This document shows, piece after piece, positions 22,411-32,453 of a DNA stretch of 64,000 nt. The notes under the pieces are model-generated. The model was not told the origin of the DNA, did not search any database, and was given only the letters and a program-made list of their open reading frames with translations. Position 1 is the stretch's first letter. Each line of letters opens with the position of its first letter. This DNA comes from Salticus scenicus (lineage: Eukaryota; Arthropoda; Arachnida; Araneae; Salticidae), in NCBI GenBank assembly GCA_963930645.1, contig CAWVNO010002559.1, positions 62,001-126,000 of the forward strand, given 5' to 3'. Position numbers and translations under genes: made by a program.

Positions 22411-22637
22411 TACATTATATAAAATATATTCAAATATATTCTAAGCTTTAGAAAGTTCTAACTTTCAAATCTCAAAAAAGCGTAAAGCTTCTAGAAACAT
22501 TATTTATAAATTTTAAAACTATCCATGACCTAGTATATTATATAAAATGTATTCAAATATATTCTAAGCTTTAGAATGTTCTAACTTTCAAATGTTAAAA
22601 AGCATAAAGGCTCTAGAAACATTATTTATAAAAAGGG
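22392..22637. repeat. Tandem duplication, 123-bp period
   Basis: AAAACTATCCATGACCTAG starts at 22,392 and again at 22,515; both units continue through AAATATATTCTAAGCTTTAG and CTAGAAACATTATTTATAAA with few differences. Confidence 0.9.
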
Positions 22638-22639
22638 AA

Positions 22640-23497
22640 AATTTTTATTCCGAAAACTTTCACATGTATTTTTGTATATGTTTGAATATTCTAAATGAAA
22701 CTTAAAATAGGAAAGAAAAATGAAATAATTCGCGTAGATTAGGAAATATTTTTGAACTGTACTTACTTGTTCATTGTTTAATCATCAATGGGTTTTACTT
22801 TTGTAATCATATTTTGAAATACGTTTATTTTTTGTTGCTGAAGACGAAAACTATATTTATAACTCTACTTTTAAGGAAAATACCTGAAAGCGATTGCATT
22901 TGTGTAAGTCTGTATATTGTTTTAAAAATATATACGCATATTATAATGTAATAAATTTCATATTGATAAAAACTATTCATAGCATAAGGGGAATTCACTT
23001 ATATTATATAATGAATCTTGATACTTTTGTGTGATCCAGTGAAACAATAATCATTGCTAATCATATGACAAACTGCAAAAATATAACTATGCATATTTAA
23101 ATGTAGGTTAATTCCATCACGTGTTATGAGATGTAAATTTAATAAAATATATTTCAAAGAAATACCTTTAACAGAAGCTAATGTATACAAAGTCTTTCGC
23201 GTGTTCAGCACACAAACCAGTAATGTCCTATTTAGACCATTTTCAATCAAGAATACTGCATAGTAAAAAATACCCATGATTACTTTTTATCATCACGTAT
23301 TTTACTTATAATTTATTTTACTTTCGTATCGTTTCGACAAAAAATAATTCTAACTGGTCCACGTTAGAGAAATATGTATATAGATTATTGCTTACTTTTC
23401 ATGCTCCATGGCTTACAAGTGCCTCTGTACCCTTGATTCTCACACACACTCTTTCAATATATACAAGCACACTATGTTATGTATTAGTTATACGTAT
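22640..23497. other. Flank of the LTR element, no gene recognised
   Basis: AT-rich. An antisense open frame at 22,999-23,277 (92 codons) has no recognisable domain. The insertion target GTAT is at 23,494-23,497. Confidence 0.45.
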
Positions 23498-24132
23498 TGT
23501 AAAGGCAGAGACTCCGACTCCAATATATCATTGAAAGAGACATTTCAGTACAAAGAAGCAGACAGTCTGGAGCCTAACGGCTCGCAGCGGAACATCTCTC
23601 CTTTGTAGAAAGGTATGTCCGTTTTCCCTTTGATGATCGTGGGAAGCCGCGTACCTTGAGAACTTTCCCTTCGAGAGGAATTCAACGCGTCAGAGCCGAT
23701 GATGGAATTTCGAGCGAATCAGGGCCGGCATCTGAGATTTTGTTTTTAGAAAAACACGCCCAATACGAACTGTAATTTTTACGAGGAGAGACTAAAAACG
23801 ACAGTTCACGTCGGAGTTTTGGAAAGACAGGAATCCCAGAGCAGGTCGGGCTAGACCTCGGGAAAGGAACTGTTATTTTCTGGAGAAGACTGCAGACGCG
23901 GTCACTGACTGATGAAATCACTGTGGACTCTATCTGAAATTCCTTCCAGTCTTATACTGTACAACCCACTAACTTATTGAAAACCATTTCATATCGAGGA
24001 AATACAGCAAAATATGTTTATTCTGTAAATTACTAAAAATTAATCTAGTTAAATTAAAATTTGGAAAAAATATTAATTTCTTGTTCTGATTAGTCAAGTA
24101 AATAATTATCTACCACGCTACAAGATACTACA
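23498..24132 (+). repeat. 5' LTR
   Basis: 635 bp, TG...CA ends (TGTAAAGGCAG to GATACTACA). It should contain the promoter and polyadenylation signals of the element; I can see no canonical AATAAA within it, though one lies just downstream at about 24,142. The single difference from the 3' LTR is an A (GCGTACC, near 23,653) where the 3' LTR has G. Confidence 0.97.
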
Positions 24133-24154
24133 GACTAATAGAATAAAGAAAATT

Positions 24155-24172
24155 TGGTGGCAGCTCTATCGG
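24155..24172 (+). promoter_or_regulatory. Candidate primer binding site
   Basis: TGGTGGCAGCTCTATCGG starts with TGG, as expected for the complement of a tRNA CCA end. It lies about 22 nt after the LTR, farther than the usual 0-5 nt, and the tRNA is not identified; an alternative start is the TGG at 24,158. Confidence 0.45.
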
Positions 24173-25145
24173 ATGACAGTATATAGAGAAGAGTGAATCT
24201 AAGCAGAAGCGAGGAAAGAGATTCCAGAATTCAGAAGAGATCATCAGCGTAGACCAGGCAACAACGGAGGCAACGACCGGTTCCTAGTACGGAAGCAGCG
24301 TTACGAAGCCCTTCGACGTAGACGAGAGAAGCCAAACAGCGTACGGAGAGCCAGTCTAGAGCAGGAGTGACGGAGTGCCCTTTCAAAAGATCAAGAAGAG
24401 GAGCACCGATCCCTGAAGTCTTGTGCCTGCTAAAAGAGTGCTCAGCGGAGATGTGCCCACCTTAGATGAAAACATCAGTAAAGGTAAGGATATTCCGTTC
24501 ATTCTTGAGAGGCAATTAGTAAAAATAAAAAAATTGTTTGTCCTTGTATATTCTGGCAGAAAATTTTTAATGTTTGAGCGAAATGCTTAATGTCTAAAAT
24601 TAACAGGTTAGTTAATTAAAATAAATGAAATAATTCATTATTTAAAAGTTTAGAATTGACAAAATAGTTAATTTGTTAAGAGAATTTTAAATTTATGTTG
24701 GAAAAGAAAATTTCCTTAACCTTGAAGAAAATTAAAAGGAAGTAAAATTGTAAAAGAAATTGAAATTTAAAAAGAAAGCAGAAAAACAAACTGTGAATGA
24801 TATATTTAAATTATATTCATTAAGAGAATTTTCAGAGTTTTAAGTTGTGTGTATTTATGGTATAATCTATGGTTGCACAGTGTGAAAGAACTCCTTATTT
24901 TTGTGTATATTAATTGTTCTCTTTAAATTGCTTGTAAGCATAAGCTTAAATTGGGTAAAAAGTATTGCAAGATATTGCAGGAATCCGAAAGCCAAATTTG
25001 GTATTAAAGTGTGTATTATTTAGTTATTTATTTAAATTGTGCTTGTATTTGAAATTTTAAATAATTGCTAAATGTGTATTGCGAATAATTAGGAAATTGA
25101 GAATATTTAGTAAAATTGTGTTAGGAAAATTTCAAACCAAAAATC
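24173..25145 (+). other. Untranslated leader of the LTR element
   Basis: About 1 kb between the primer-site region and gag. The first 300 bp are purine-rich (many GAAGA/GAGAG motifs), the rest AT-rich with no open frame of note. By analogy it could hold packaging or translation signals; nothing specific is visible. Confidence 0.7.
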
Positions 25146-27137
25146 ATGGCTGCTTTGCACGAATATTCAAAAGTGGATTTAAAATTTTTAGCAGAAGAAT
25201 GGGAAGTAGATATTCTGCCCACCGATGGGACAAGGTCCATAATAAAAAAAATTGAACAATCTGCAGAATTTAAATTAGAGGTGGCTTTGGCCCAAATTAA
25301 ATTAATCAAGGAAGAACGATTAGCGCAAGAAATAAAAGAGGAACGTTTAGCCCAAATTGAAAGTGAAAAAGCACAGAGAGAATTCGAATTAGAACGTCTC
25401 AGGTTATCTCAAAGTATAGAAACGACAAGCTTAAACTCTAGCAGAGAAGAGCGGAAATATACTCCCCCACTTAAATCTATTATTCATAAATTTGATGAGT
25501 TAAATTCTGACATGGCTTTATATTTAAATCTATTCGAACGTCAAGCGAGTAAATTGGGGTTAGAGAGCTCAGACTATGTAAATCAATTACTTGCTTTGTT
25601 ACCCACCAAATTAGCAGAACAAATATTAAGACAACCGGCGGATAAATTAGAAGATTTTGATTACATCAAAAATTATCTGTTAGATCGATTTAAGGTTGAC
25701 GCTGAGTCATTCAGACAAAAATTTAACAACCACCAGCGATCAAGTGGAACGTCATTTCGAGATTTAGTTTATGACTTGGAAACATTCTTGTTAGGTCGGT
25801 TGGAAAAACTAGAAATTGGGGACTTTGAGAGCTTGAAGAAATTACTAATTTGCGACCAGATAAAAAAAAGGGCTAGCGCAGAGATGAAAGAGAAGTTTTT
25901 AGATTCTTGGGCGAAAGAGACTGATTCCGAAGAATTAGCTATTAAACTAGATGAATTTGAATCCGTTAGGAAAGCCATAAAGAAAAATTGGGTCGGTAAA
26001 GAAAAAGATGACCGAAAACCCGATAAAAATAAATTTACATTTTCAAAAGAAAACAAAGAAAAAAAGCCATTTAATTGGCGCGATAGGACAAAATCGCAGG
26101 AAAACAAAGGGAAAGAGAACGCCTATGAGAAAAAGAAAGAGATCCGATGTTTTTATTGTTCCGTTGTCGGGCACTACAAAACTAATTGTCCGAAATTAAT
26201 TAAAGATCAATCAACAGCAGTTGTAAATCAGATAGGAATTACAGACGATTTAGGATCTTGTTTCGCACCTTATTTAGGGGAGGCCGAAATAAATGACGTC
26301 AAAATTGTCACCCTTCGTGACAGTGGAGCAAGCTTCGATCTTATAGGAAAACAATACATAAAACCGGAGCAATTAACCGGAGAAAGTATTTGGCTCAAAC
26401 AGCCGTTGCAGAAAGAATTACACTGCCTGCCGATCGCTAGTGTTACGCTTAAGATTGCAGATATTGGGACTGTTAGCACGAAAGCGGCAGTAGTTGACGA
26501 CTCACTGGAAATGAATCATTATCTTTTGGGTAATCAAACGCATGAAATTATCGAAGGCGCAAAAATGAAAAAACCAGAGTTAATCAACCAAGTAGTAACT
26601 CGCGCGAAAAAAAGGCAGAGCGAAAAAGAGGAGAGAGAGAGATTACGAGAATCCGAAACCACTAACGCAGTAGCCGAGATACGGGAAGAAACCCCTATTG
26701 TCATTCCCCCCTCTGAGAAAGAGAAGTCTCTAAGCCTTCTAGGGGTAAATAAAGAAAGGATGAAAGGATTACAGCGTGAAGACGCGACTTTAAATCCGTG
26801 TTTTGAAAAAGCGAACAAAGGTAATTCCGAGTTCATTTTAGAAAATGAAATCCTTTTTAGACAATCTAAAACAAATCGCGGGGAGGTTAGAAAACAAGTG
26901 ATTATTCCTGTAACACTTAGAAAAGACGTAATGGAATTATGTCATTCGAATGTTGGCGGACATCTCGGAGTCACAAAGACGAAAGATAAAATCTTCAGAT
27001 ATTTCGCGTGGCCAAATTCGGTCAAAGAAATAGAGGAATTTGTATTATCGTGTCACCATTGTCAGATGATAGGTGAAGAAAGCGCCTATGAAAAGGGTTC
27101 CCATAGTAACCGAAGTGTTCACTCGGTTTTCCGCTGA
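25146..27137 (+). CDS. gag - protease - integrase zinc finger polyprotein (ORF1)
   Basis: 663 codons from an ATG in good context (AAAATCATGG). Residues about 40-100 are rich in E/K/R and likely coiled coil; about 110-290 is a gag capsid-like region; a basic linker follows; C335-x2-C-x4-H-x4-C348 is a zinc knuckle for RNA binding. D392-S-G-A is the aspartic protease active site. A charged linker leads to H600-x5-H606 and C636-x2-C639, the HHCC finger of integrase. The frame then ends 22 residues later, with the integrase core in the +1 frame (next entry). Gag and protease are in one frame, with no shift between them. The proteins would form cytoplasmic particles and mature by cleavage. Confidence 0.93.
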   Translation: MAALHEYSKVDLKFLAEEWEVDILPTDGTRSIIKKIEQSAEFKLEVALAQIKLIKEERLAQEIKEERLAQIESEKAQREFELERLRLSQSIETTSLNSSREERKYTPPLKSIIHKFDELNSDMALYLNLFERQASKLGLESSDYVNQLLALLPTKLAEQILRQPADKLEDFDYIKNYLLDRFKVDAESFRQKFNNHQRSSGTSFRDLVYDLETFLLGRLEKLEIGDFESLKKLLICDQIKKRASAEMKEKFLDSWAKETDSEELAIKLDEFESVRKAIKKNWVGKEKDDRKPDKNKFTFSKENKEKKPFNWRDRTKSQENKGKENAYEKKKEIRCFYCSVVGHYKTNCPKLIKDQSTAVVNQIGITDDLGSCFAPYLGEAEINDVKIVTLRDSGASFDLIGKQYIKPEQLTGESIWLKQPLQKELHCLPIASVTLKIADIGTVSTKAAVVDDSLEMNHYLLGNQTHEIIEGAKMKKPELINQVVTRAKKRQSEKEERERLRESETTNAVAEIREETPIVIPPSEKEKSLSLLGVNKERMKGLQREDATLNPCFEKANKGNSEFILENEILFRQSKTNRGEVRKQVIIPVTLRKDVMELCHSNVGGHLGVTKTKDKIFRYFAWPNSVKEIEEFVLSCHHCQMIGEESAYEKGSHSNRSVHSVFR

Positions 27138-29472
27138 TCTAACGGGACCACTCCCTCTAAGTGAAAACGAAAATAGGTACCTTTTGACAGCTATGTGTTT
27201 GTCTTCGAAATATCCGGAGGCCATACCGCTTAAAGAAATCACTTCTCCAGCAGTGATAAACGGGTTCTTACGAATGTTTAGCAGATTCGGGTTCCCGCGA
27301 GAGATTCAATTAGATTTAGGAAGAAGTTTTACGAGTGAATTGACCGAGACCTTTTTCGAAAAGTTTGGAATAAAAGTGATTCATAGCTCCATACATCATC
27401 CCCAATCCCAAGCGATTGAGAGGTTTCACCGCACCGTAAAGCGATTATTAAAAGTGCTATGCTTAGAAAACGGAGCAGATTGGGAGAAAAATCTTCCATT
27501 TGCATTATTGGTGTTGCGTACTACCGTGCATCAATCTACCGGATATAGCCCTGCCGAACTCGTTCACGGCAAAAATCTAAGAACTCCCGAGACAATAATT
27601 TTTGAAAAATTATGCGGAATCGAAAACGAGGAACAAACGCCCGTTACTGAATACATTTTTGATCTTATAAATCGGCTAAAAAAATGCCAAGAATTAGCTA
27701 TTAAATCGATGGAAGATGCGAGAGAGAAAAGGAAGCTTTGGTACGATCGGGACGCAGTTGACCGGAAATTTAAACCGGGAGACCAAGTTCTAGTGGTTGC
27801 GACGTACAAGCCGAATAAATTCGCCGTAAGTTGGATCGGACCGGGTACAGTGGAGAAACAAATCTCGGAGACTAACTATGTTGTGAATATTCCAGGTAGG
27901 AGGGAGCCCTCTCAAGTATCCCACGTTAATATGCTGAAACCTTATAGACAAAGGGCAGAGATGATAAATGTTTTGTTTAGTGAAATCACTAGCGTGGACA
28001 ATAAAGAAACAGATTTAAAAATAGTATATCCACACTCTGACCCAAATGTTTATGACTTCAACGAAATCGTAAGAAATGGAAATTTAGAAATGAAACATAC
28101 TACCGATCAGATAGAGAAATTAAAAGGGGTTTTGGATCGCCACAGGGACCTGTTTTCAAATGATCCAGGGCGCACCGATCTAATCGAGCACGACATCGAA
28201 TTAATTTCCGACAAACCGGTTAGAATTAAACCGTACAGAATGTCTCAAAGACAGACAGAAATTCTCAAAAGAGAGATCAAAAGAATGCTTGAATTGAACA
28301 TAATCGAAATAGGGGAGTCGGACTATAGTAGTCCTTTAATTTTAGTAGAAGCCCCCCACAAACAGCCACGCCCATGTTTGGACTATCGCGTTTTGAATTC
28401 CATAACCAGAACCGAATATTTTCCAATACCGAACATCGAAGATCGTTTGGACTTAGTTTCAAGTGCTAAATTTATCACGCTTGTAGATCTAACGAAAGGA
28501 TATTGGCAAATTCCACTGACACCTAGGGCGCAAAGATATGCGGCATTTTCCACTCCTTGGGGAAATTTTAGACCCTTAGTAATGCCGTTCGGATTAGTGA
28601 ATGCCCCATATAGGTTCAGTAAATTTATGTCACTATTATTACAGGGCTGTGAAAACTTTTGCGTACCGTACTTAGACGATATCGCCATATTTTCAAAGAC
28701 TTGGGAAGCGCATATGGAACATTTAGACATAATTTTAAAAAAACTAGAGGATGCAAAGTTGAAAATAAAACCTTCTAAATGTCAATTTGCGCAAGACAGC
28801 GTAACATACTTGGGGCACGTTGTAGGGAACGGACGTAGGTCGCCCGCAGAAGCTAAAATCCAGGCAGTCTTGGATTTTCCGACCCCGAAATCTAAAACAG
28901 AAATTAGACAAATTCTCGGAATGGTAGGATACTACGCCCGCTATATCGAAAATTATGCCACTATTGTTGAGCCTCTAACTAGAGCGCTAAAAGGGAAAAA
29001 TCGCAAAGAAAGCATAGAATGGTCCGCTGAAATGCAAAAAGCATTCGAGGAAGTAAAACGGAAATTAACAGACCAACCTATTCTTTATGCTCCGAATTAC
29101 GAGCACCCCTTTATCGTACAGACCGATGCATCAGACTTAGGGGTTGGGGTAATCCTCGCTCAGAGAATAGAAAAGGAAGAGCACCCTATCTTATACTTGA
29201 GCAGGAAATTTACTGCTCCCGAAAGAAATTACACTACGACAGAAAAAGAGTGTGCTGCGATAATATTCGCTATAAAAAAGTTAAAGCACTACTTAGATGG
29301 ACAAAAATTCACAATTGAAACAGATCACGATCCATTAGTCTGGTTGAAGAGAAATGCTGGGAAAAACCCTCGATTAATGAGATGGGCATTAACTCTGCAG
29401 CCATATGATTACACTGTAATACACCGGCCAGGGCGTGAAATAGCTCACGTAGACTGTTTAAGTCGAATGTAA
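27073..29472 (+). CDS. Integrase core - reverse transcriptase - RNase H (ORF2)
   Basis: Open from GTG at 27,073 (first ATG at 27,088), overlapping ORF1 in the +1 frame, and probably the continuation of it rather than an independent gene. Integrase: D22, D81 (LDLGRSF) and E116 (SQAIERFH); the last spacing is 34, one less than the usual 35. About 235-290 is a GPY/F-like module (WIGPGTV, then HVNMLKPY). About 365-560 is Gypsy-type reverse transcriptase with VTPFGL-like MPFGLVNAPYRFSKFM and YLDD at 533-536. About 680-797 is RNase H with D685 (QTDAS), a Glu in EKECAAI and ETDHDPL, ending in HVDCLSR, where Gypsy elements normally run on into integrase. Here the frame stops. Confidence 0.93.
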   Translation: MKKAPMKRVPIVTEVFTRFSADLTGPLPLSENENRYLLTAMCLSSKYPEAIPLKEITSPAVINGFLRMFSRFGFPREIQLDLGRSFTSELTETFFEKFGIKVIHSSIHHPQSQAIERFHRTVKRLLKVLCLENGADWEKNLPFALLVLRTTVHQSTGYSPAELVHGKNLRTPETIIFEKLCGIENEEQTPVTEYIFDLINRLKKCQELAIKSMEDAREKRKLWYDRDAVDRKFKPGDQVLVVATYKPNKFAVSWIGPGTVEKQISETNYVVNIPGRREPSQVSHVNMLKPYRQRAEMINVLFSEITSVDNKETDLKIVYPHSDPNVYDFNEIVRNGNLEMKHTTDQIEKLKGVLDRHRDLFSNDPGRTDLIEHDIELISDKPVRIKPYRMSQRQTEILKREIKRMLELNIIEIGESDYSSPLILVEAPHKQPRPCLDYRVLNSITRTEYFPIPNIEDRLDLVSSAKFITLVDLTKGYWQIPLTPRAQRYAAFSTPWGNFRPLVMPFGLVNAPYRFSKFMSLLLQGCENFCVPYLDDIAIFSKTWEAHMEHLDIILKKLEDAKLKIKPSKCQFAQDSVTYLGHVVGNGRRSPAEAKIQAVLDFPTPKSKTEIRQILGMVGYYARYIENYATIVEPLTRALKGKNRKESIEWSAEMQKAFEEVKRKLTDQPILYAPNYEHPFIVQTDASDLGVGVILAQRIEKEEHPILYLSRKFTAPERNYTTTEKECAAIIFAIKKLKHYLDGQKFTIETDHDPLVWLKRNAGKNPRLMRWALTLQPYDYTVIHRPGREIAHVDCLSRM

Positions 29473-29483
29473 CTTTAAAAGCA

Positions 29484-29585
29484 AAAGAAATTTTTTGTAT
29501 TGTAAATAAGCAAGTTAATTTTTCAAAATTAAATAAAGAAATTTTTTGTATTGTAAATAAGCAAGTTAAATTTTCAAAATTAAAA
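29484..29585 (+). repeat. 51-bp direct duplication in the 3' untranslated region
   Basis: Two adjacent 51-bp units (starting 29,484 and 29,535), each with TTTTTTGTATTGTAAATAAG and CAAGTTAA, lie just after the pol stop codon. They differ at about one base. Function unknown. Confidence 0.9.
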
Positions 29586-29825
29586 TTTTTTCTTTTTGGT
29601 GTTTTTAAATTAATCAGTATAATCAGGGAAGTATATATTTTAAGTGTAAAAATTAATAAGGTAGTGTTTAATTATTTTGGTTTTGTTGAAAAATCAACAT
29701 TATATTTTTCTGGTAGATATTCCAAATTGTAGGGACTATTGCCTCTTTTAGAAGTGAATTTGAATATCCTAATTTCAGCTTCTTCTGATGAAAATTCGGC
29801 CCCAAAATGGCCCCGAATTTTTCTT

Positions 29826-29840
29826 TAAGGGGAGGGGAGC
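29826..29840 (+). promoter_or_regulatory. Polypurine tract
   Basis: AAGGGGAGGGGAGC directly abuts the 3' LTR, the standard position for the plus-strand primer of reverse transcription. Confidence 0.9.
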
Positions 29841-30475
29841 TGTAAAGGCAGAGACTCCGACTCCAATATATCATTGAAAGAGACATTTCAGTACAAAGAA
29901 GCAGACAGTCTGGAGCCTAACGGCTCGCAGCGGAACATCTCTCCTTTGTAGAAAGGTATGTCCGTTTTCCCTTTGATGATCGTGGGAAGCCGCGTGCCTT
30001 GAGAACTTTCCCTTCGAGAGGAATTCAACGCGTCAGAGCCGATGATGGAATTTCGAGCGAATCAGGGCCGGCATCTGAGATTTTGTTTTTAGAAAAACAC
30101 GCCCAATACGAACTGTAATTTTTACGAGGAGAGACTAAAAACGACAGTTCACGTCGGAGTTTTGGAAAGACAGGAATCCCAGAGCAGGTCGGGCTAGACC
30201 TCGGGAAAGGAACTGTTATTTTCTGGAGAAGACTGCAGACGCGGTCACTGACTGATGAAATCACTGTGGACTCTATCTGAAATTCCTTCCAGTCTTATAC
30301 TGTACAACCCACTAACTTATTGAAAACCATTTCATATCGAGGAAATACAGCAAAATATGTTTATTCTGTAAATTACTAAAAATTAATCTAGTTAAATTAA
30401 AATTTGGAAAAAATATTAATTTCTTGTTCTGATTAGTCAAGTAAATAATTATCTACCACGCTACAAGATACTACA
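29841..30475 (+). repeat. 3' LTR
   Basis: 635 bp, identical to the 5' LTR except for one G (GCGTGCC, near 29,996). Followed by the target duplication GTAT. Confidence 0.97.
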
Positions 30476-30479
30476 GTAT

Positions 30480-31112
30480 ACAATAAAATCTGAATATTAT
30501 TCGTAATCTGAATATTATTCATTCTGTGGCCACAGATGAAACACAAATAATTAAAAATAACATAACATAAAGTTTAATTAAAAAGTAATAACAAGAAAAT
30601 AAGAAAACAACTTTGGGAAAATTATTAACAAGATCAACTTAGTCACTTTCTTTGGTAACTTTTTTGATAGACTAATTACTTCATTTTTTTCTCATAGGTT
30701 ATCCAAAGGTGTCATTTATCCAAAAATATGCCATATATCCTCATTTATCCAAAGGTGTCAGATATGGCGATCATGGCGACCATTAGATCAGATCTCCACG
30801 TCCAATATAACAACCAACATGTTCCAAATCCAAACATTTCTTATCAAAAACTGTGGGTCGTGACCTCGTAACAGACACTTGGGCATTTTTTATGTATTCC
30901 AAACAACGAATCTGATTGTGCAGATTTTGGGTTGTCTTGGTTGCGCGCTTTATATGCGCAAACACACATGTGCACACTCGAGATCCTAAATTTATTTATG
31001 ATGCAATGTTTCTGCTATTACAGTGTAGCAATAATATTTGTCTGCAATTATCAATAAACTATTGTCTTACTAAAAGACCTGAGTAATTCAAAAAATCACT
31101 CTAAGACAAGGG

Positions 31113-31143
<31 letters not shown>
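30480..31143. other. Flanking DNA with a short direct repeat
   Basis: TATCCAAAGGTGTCA occurs twice within 30,698-30,755. A poly(A) run of about 30 bp precedes the next transposon. No gene recognised. Confidence 0.5.
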
Positions 31144-31145
<2 letters not shown>

Positions 31146-32367
31146 GTCGTACCAAGAAGGAGTTATCCGAATGGGACGAAAATTGGTAGATGTGGTGTAC
31201 ATATGGAGAAAAACAAATGATTACAGTTTCAGAAATTTAGCAGGATTTAATCAAGAGAAAGAGCCTCACAAGTGAACAAGTCAATAACGCGTTAGCCCTC
31301 TTCTGGCCCTTATGCAAGCAGTTATTCGGCTTGGCATTAATTGATAGAGTAGGCAGATGTCCTCCTGCGAGATATCGTGCCAAATTTTATCCAATTAGTG
31401 TGTTAGATTGGCGAAATCCCGAGCTGGTTGTAGGACCCTTCTCACGATGCTTCAAACGTCCTCAGTGATAGAGAGATCCGGCGACTTTTCAGGCCAAAAT
31501 AATATTGGGAAAGGAAGAAAACAAGAAATAGAAACGATCTTTGTACGTGTGCGGGGATTATCATGTTGAAATATAGGCTCAAAATTTCGTGATATGAAGG
31601 ACAACAAAACGAGACTTAGAATTTCGTCGACGTACCACTCTGCTTAGAGATGCAGCGGATGGCAACCAAAGAGGTACTGCTATGAAATGAAATGGCACCC
31701 AAAACCATCACTTCTGGTTGTCGGGCCGTATGGTAGGTTGGGACTCATCACTGAAGACAATTCTACTCTATTCAGTAACAGTCGGCACAAGGGGATCCGT
31801 TAGCTCAACCCCATTTCTCTGAACCGCCTGTTAATGGTATTTGAAGTCACTGAAGTACCAGTTGCACGTAGGATCGATAATAACGATAAATTTGGGGCTT
31901 TCAGTACCGCTCTGACGATTGATCGGTTCTTACATTCTGTCCTATCTCTAGGCCGACCGCTTCCTTCTTAACACTATGGTCGGCCATGGTTCATCCATTC
32001 CTGCCAACATCATCTACTAGCGGCATCGCTCCTATCCAAATGTCAAGGAATTCGCAGATTAGACTAACCGGTTTCTTTGAGCCCAACTACACTCTTCTCT
32101 CAGATGCTGACATCTACGCATATTGTTTACGCACCTGTATGCCAGGCATAGTTACTGTCTATCTGAGTAGACGGAATAAAATTCTCGAAGAATTAATGAC
32201 CTGGAATCAAAATTTCTCCTTTTTAATATCCTGCAGTTGCGCAGTTAAAATGCGCTGTAGCGTCACATGGTCATTCATTAACCGCAAAACTTTAAAAATT
32301 TGCATTTTCCATCGAAACCTGTATGCATGTCAATTTGTGTCCAATTTGCAATTCTCCTTCTTGGTGC
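31144..32367 (-). mobile_element. Tc1-like transposon relic, minus strand
   Basis: The ends share ACCAAGAAGGAG followed by AATTGG-type blocks in inverted orientation (left near 31,149, right near 32,355), bounded by poly(A) and poly(T) runs. The interior encodes a decayed Tc1-type transposase on the minus strand. About 1.2 kb, shorter than an intact element of this group. Confidence 0.75.
31290..32180 (-). pseudogene. Tc1-like transposase pseudogene
   Basis: Reading the minus strand, a helix-turn-helix segment GRPRDRTECKNRSIVRAVL is followed by TSVTSNTINRRFREMGL, then VFSDES (first catalytic Asp), a Trp-rich stretch and PEKSPDLSITEDVW, whose Glu matches the third catalytic residue of a DD34E triad, ending near CLLYQLMPSRITACIRARR. 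Frames change several times and stops are frequent, so it is inactive. The region of the second Asp has a stop. Confidence 0.8.
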
Positions 32368-32398
<31 letters not shown>

Positions 32399-32453
32399 TG
32401 GTTCTAGAGTGTATGTTTATTTAAAATAGAAGAATATTTTAGATATTTTAGCC

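Larger units (their letters stand above)
23498..30475 (+). mobile_element. Ty3/Gypsy-type LTR retrotransposon with copia-like pol order
   Basis: Two 635-bp LTRs (23,498-24,132; 29,841-30,475) start TGTAAAGG and end ACTACA and differ at a single site by my comparison. Host GTAT at 23,494-23,497 and 30,476-30,479 is the 4-bp target duplication. Internal order is primer-binding-site region, long leader, gag with CCHC knuckle, protease, integrase zinc finger, integrase core, GPY/F-like module, reverse transcriptase, RNase H, polypurine tract. RT and RNase H are of Gypsy type, but integrase precedes RT, as in Ty1/copia and the Gmr1-like Gypsy group. No env gene. The near identity of the LTRs indicates recent insertion. 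Confidence 0.97.

Noticed and set aside
23408..23608. 66-codon open frame spanning the left LTR edge
   Set aside because: It crosses the insertion junction, so it cannot be an old gene; no domain.
27066..27137. Programmed +1 ribosomal frameshift site
   Set aside because: No Ty1- or Ty3-like slippery heptamer is visible, and a shift inside integrase, between finger and core, would be a strange place. A single-base change in this copy is simpler, though not proven.
29473..29840. An env-like gene downstream of pol
   Set aside because: Only about 370 bp between the pol stop and the 3' LTR, filled by a duplication and AT-rich sequence; no signal peptide or membrane segment.
29668..29886. Antisense gene (72 codons) over the 3' untranslated region of the LTR element
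   Set aside because: No domain, crosses the polypurine tract and LTR edge; chance frame.
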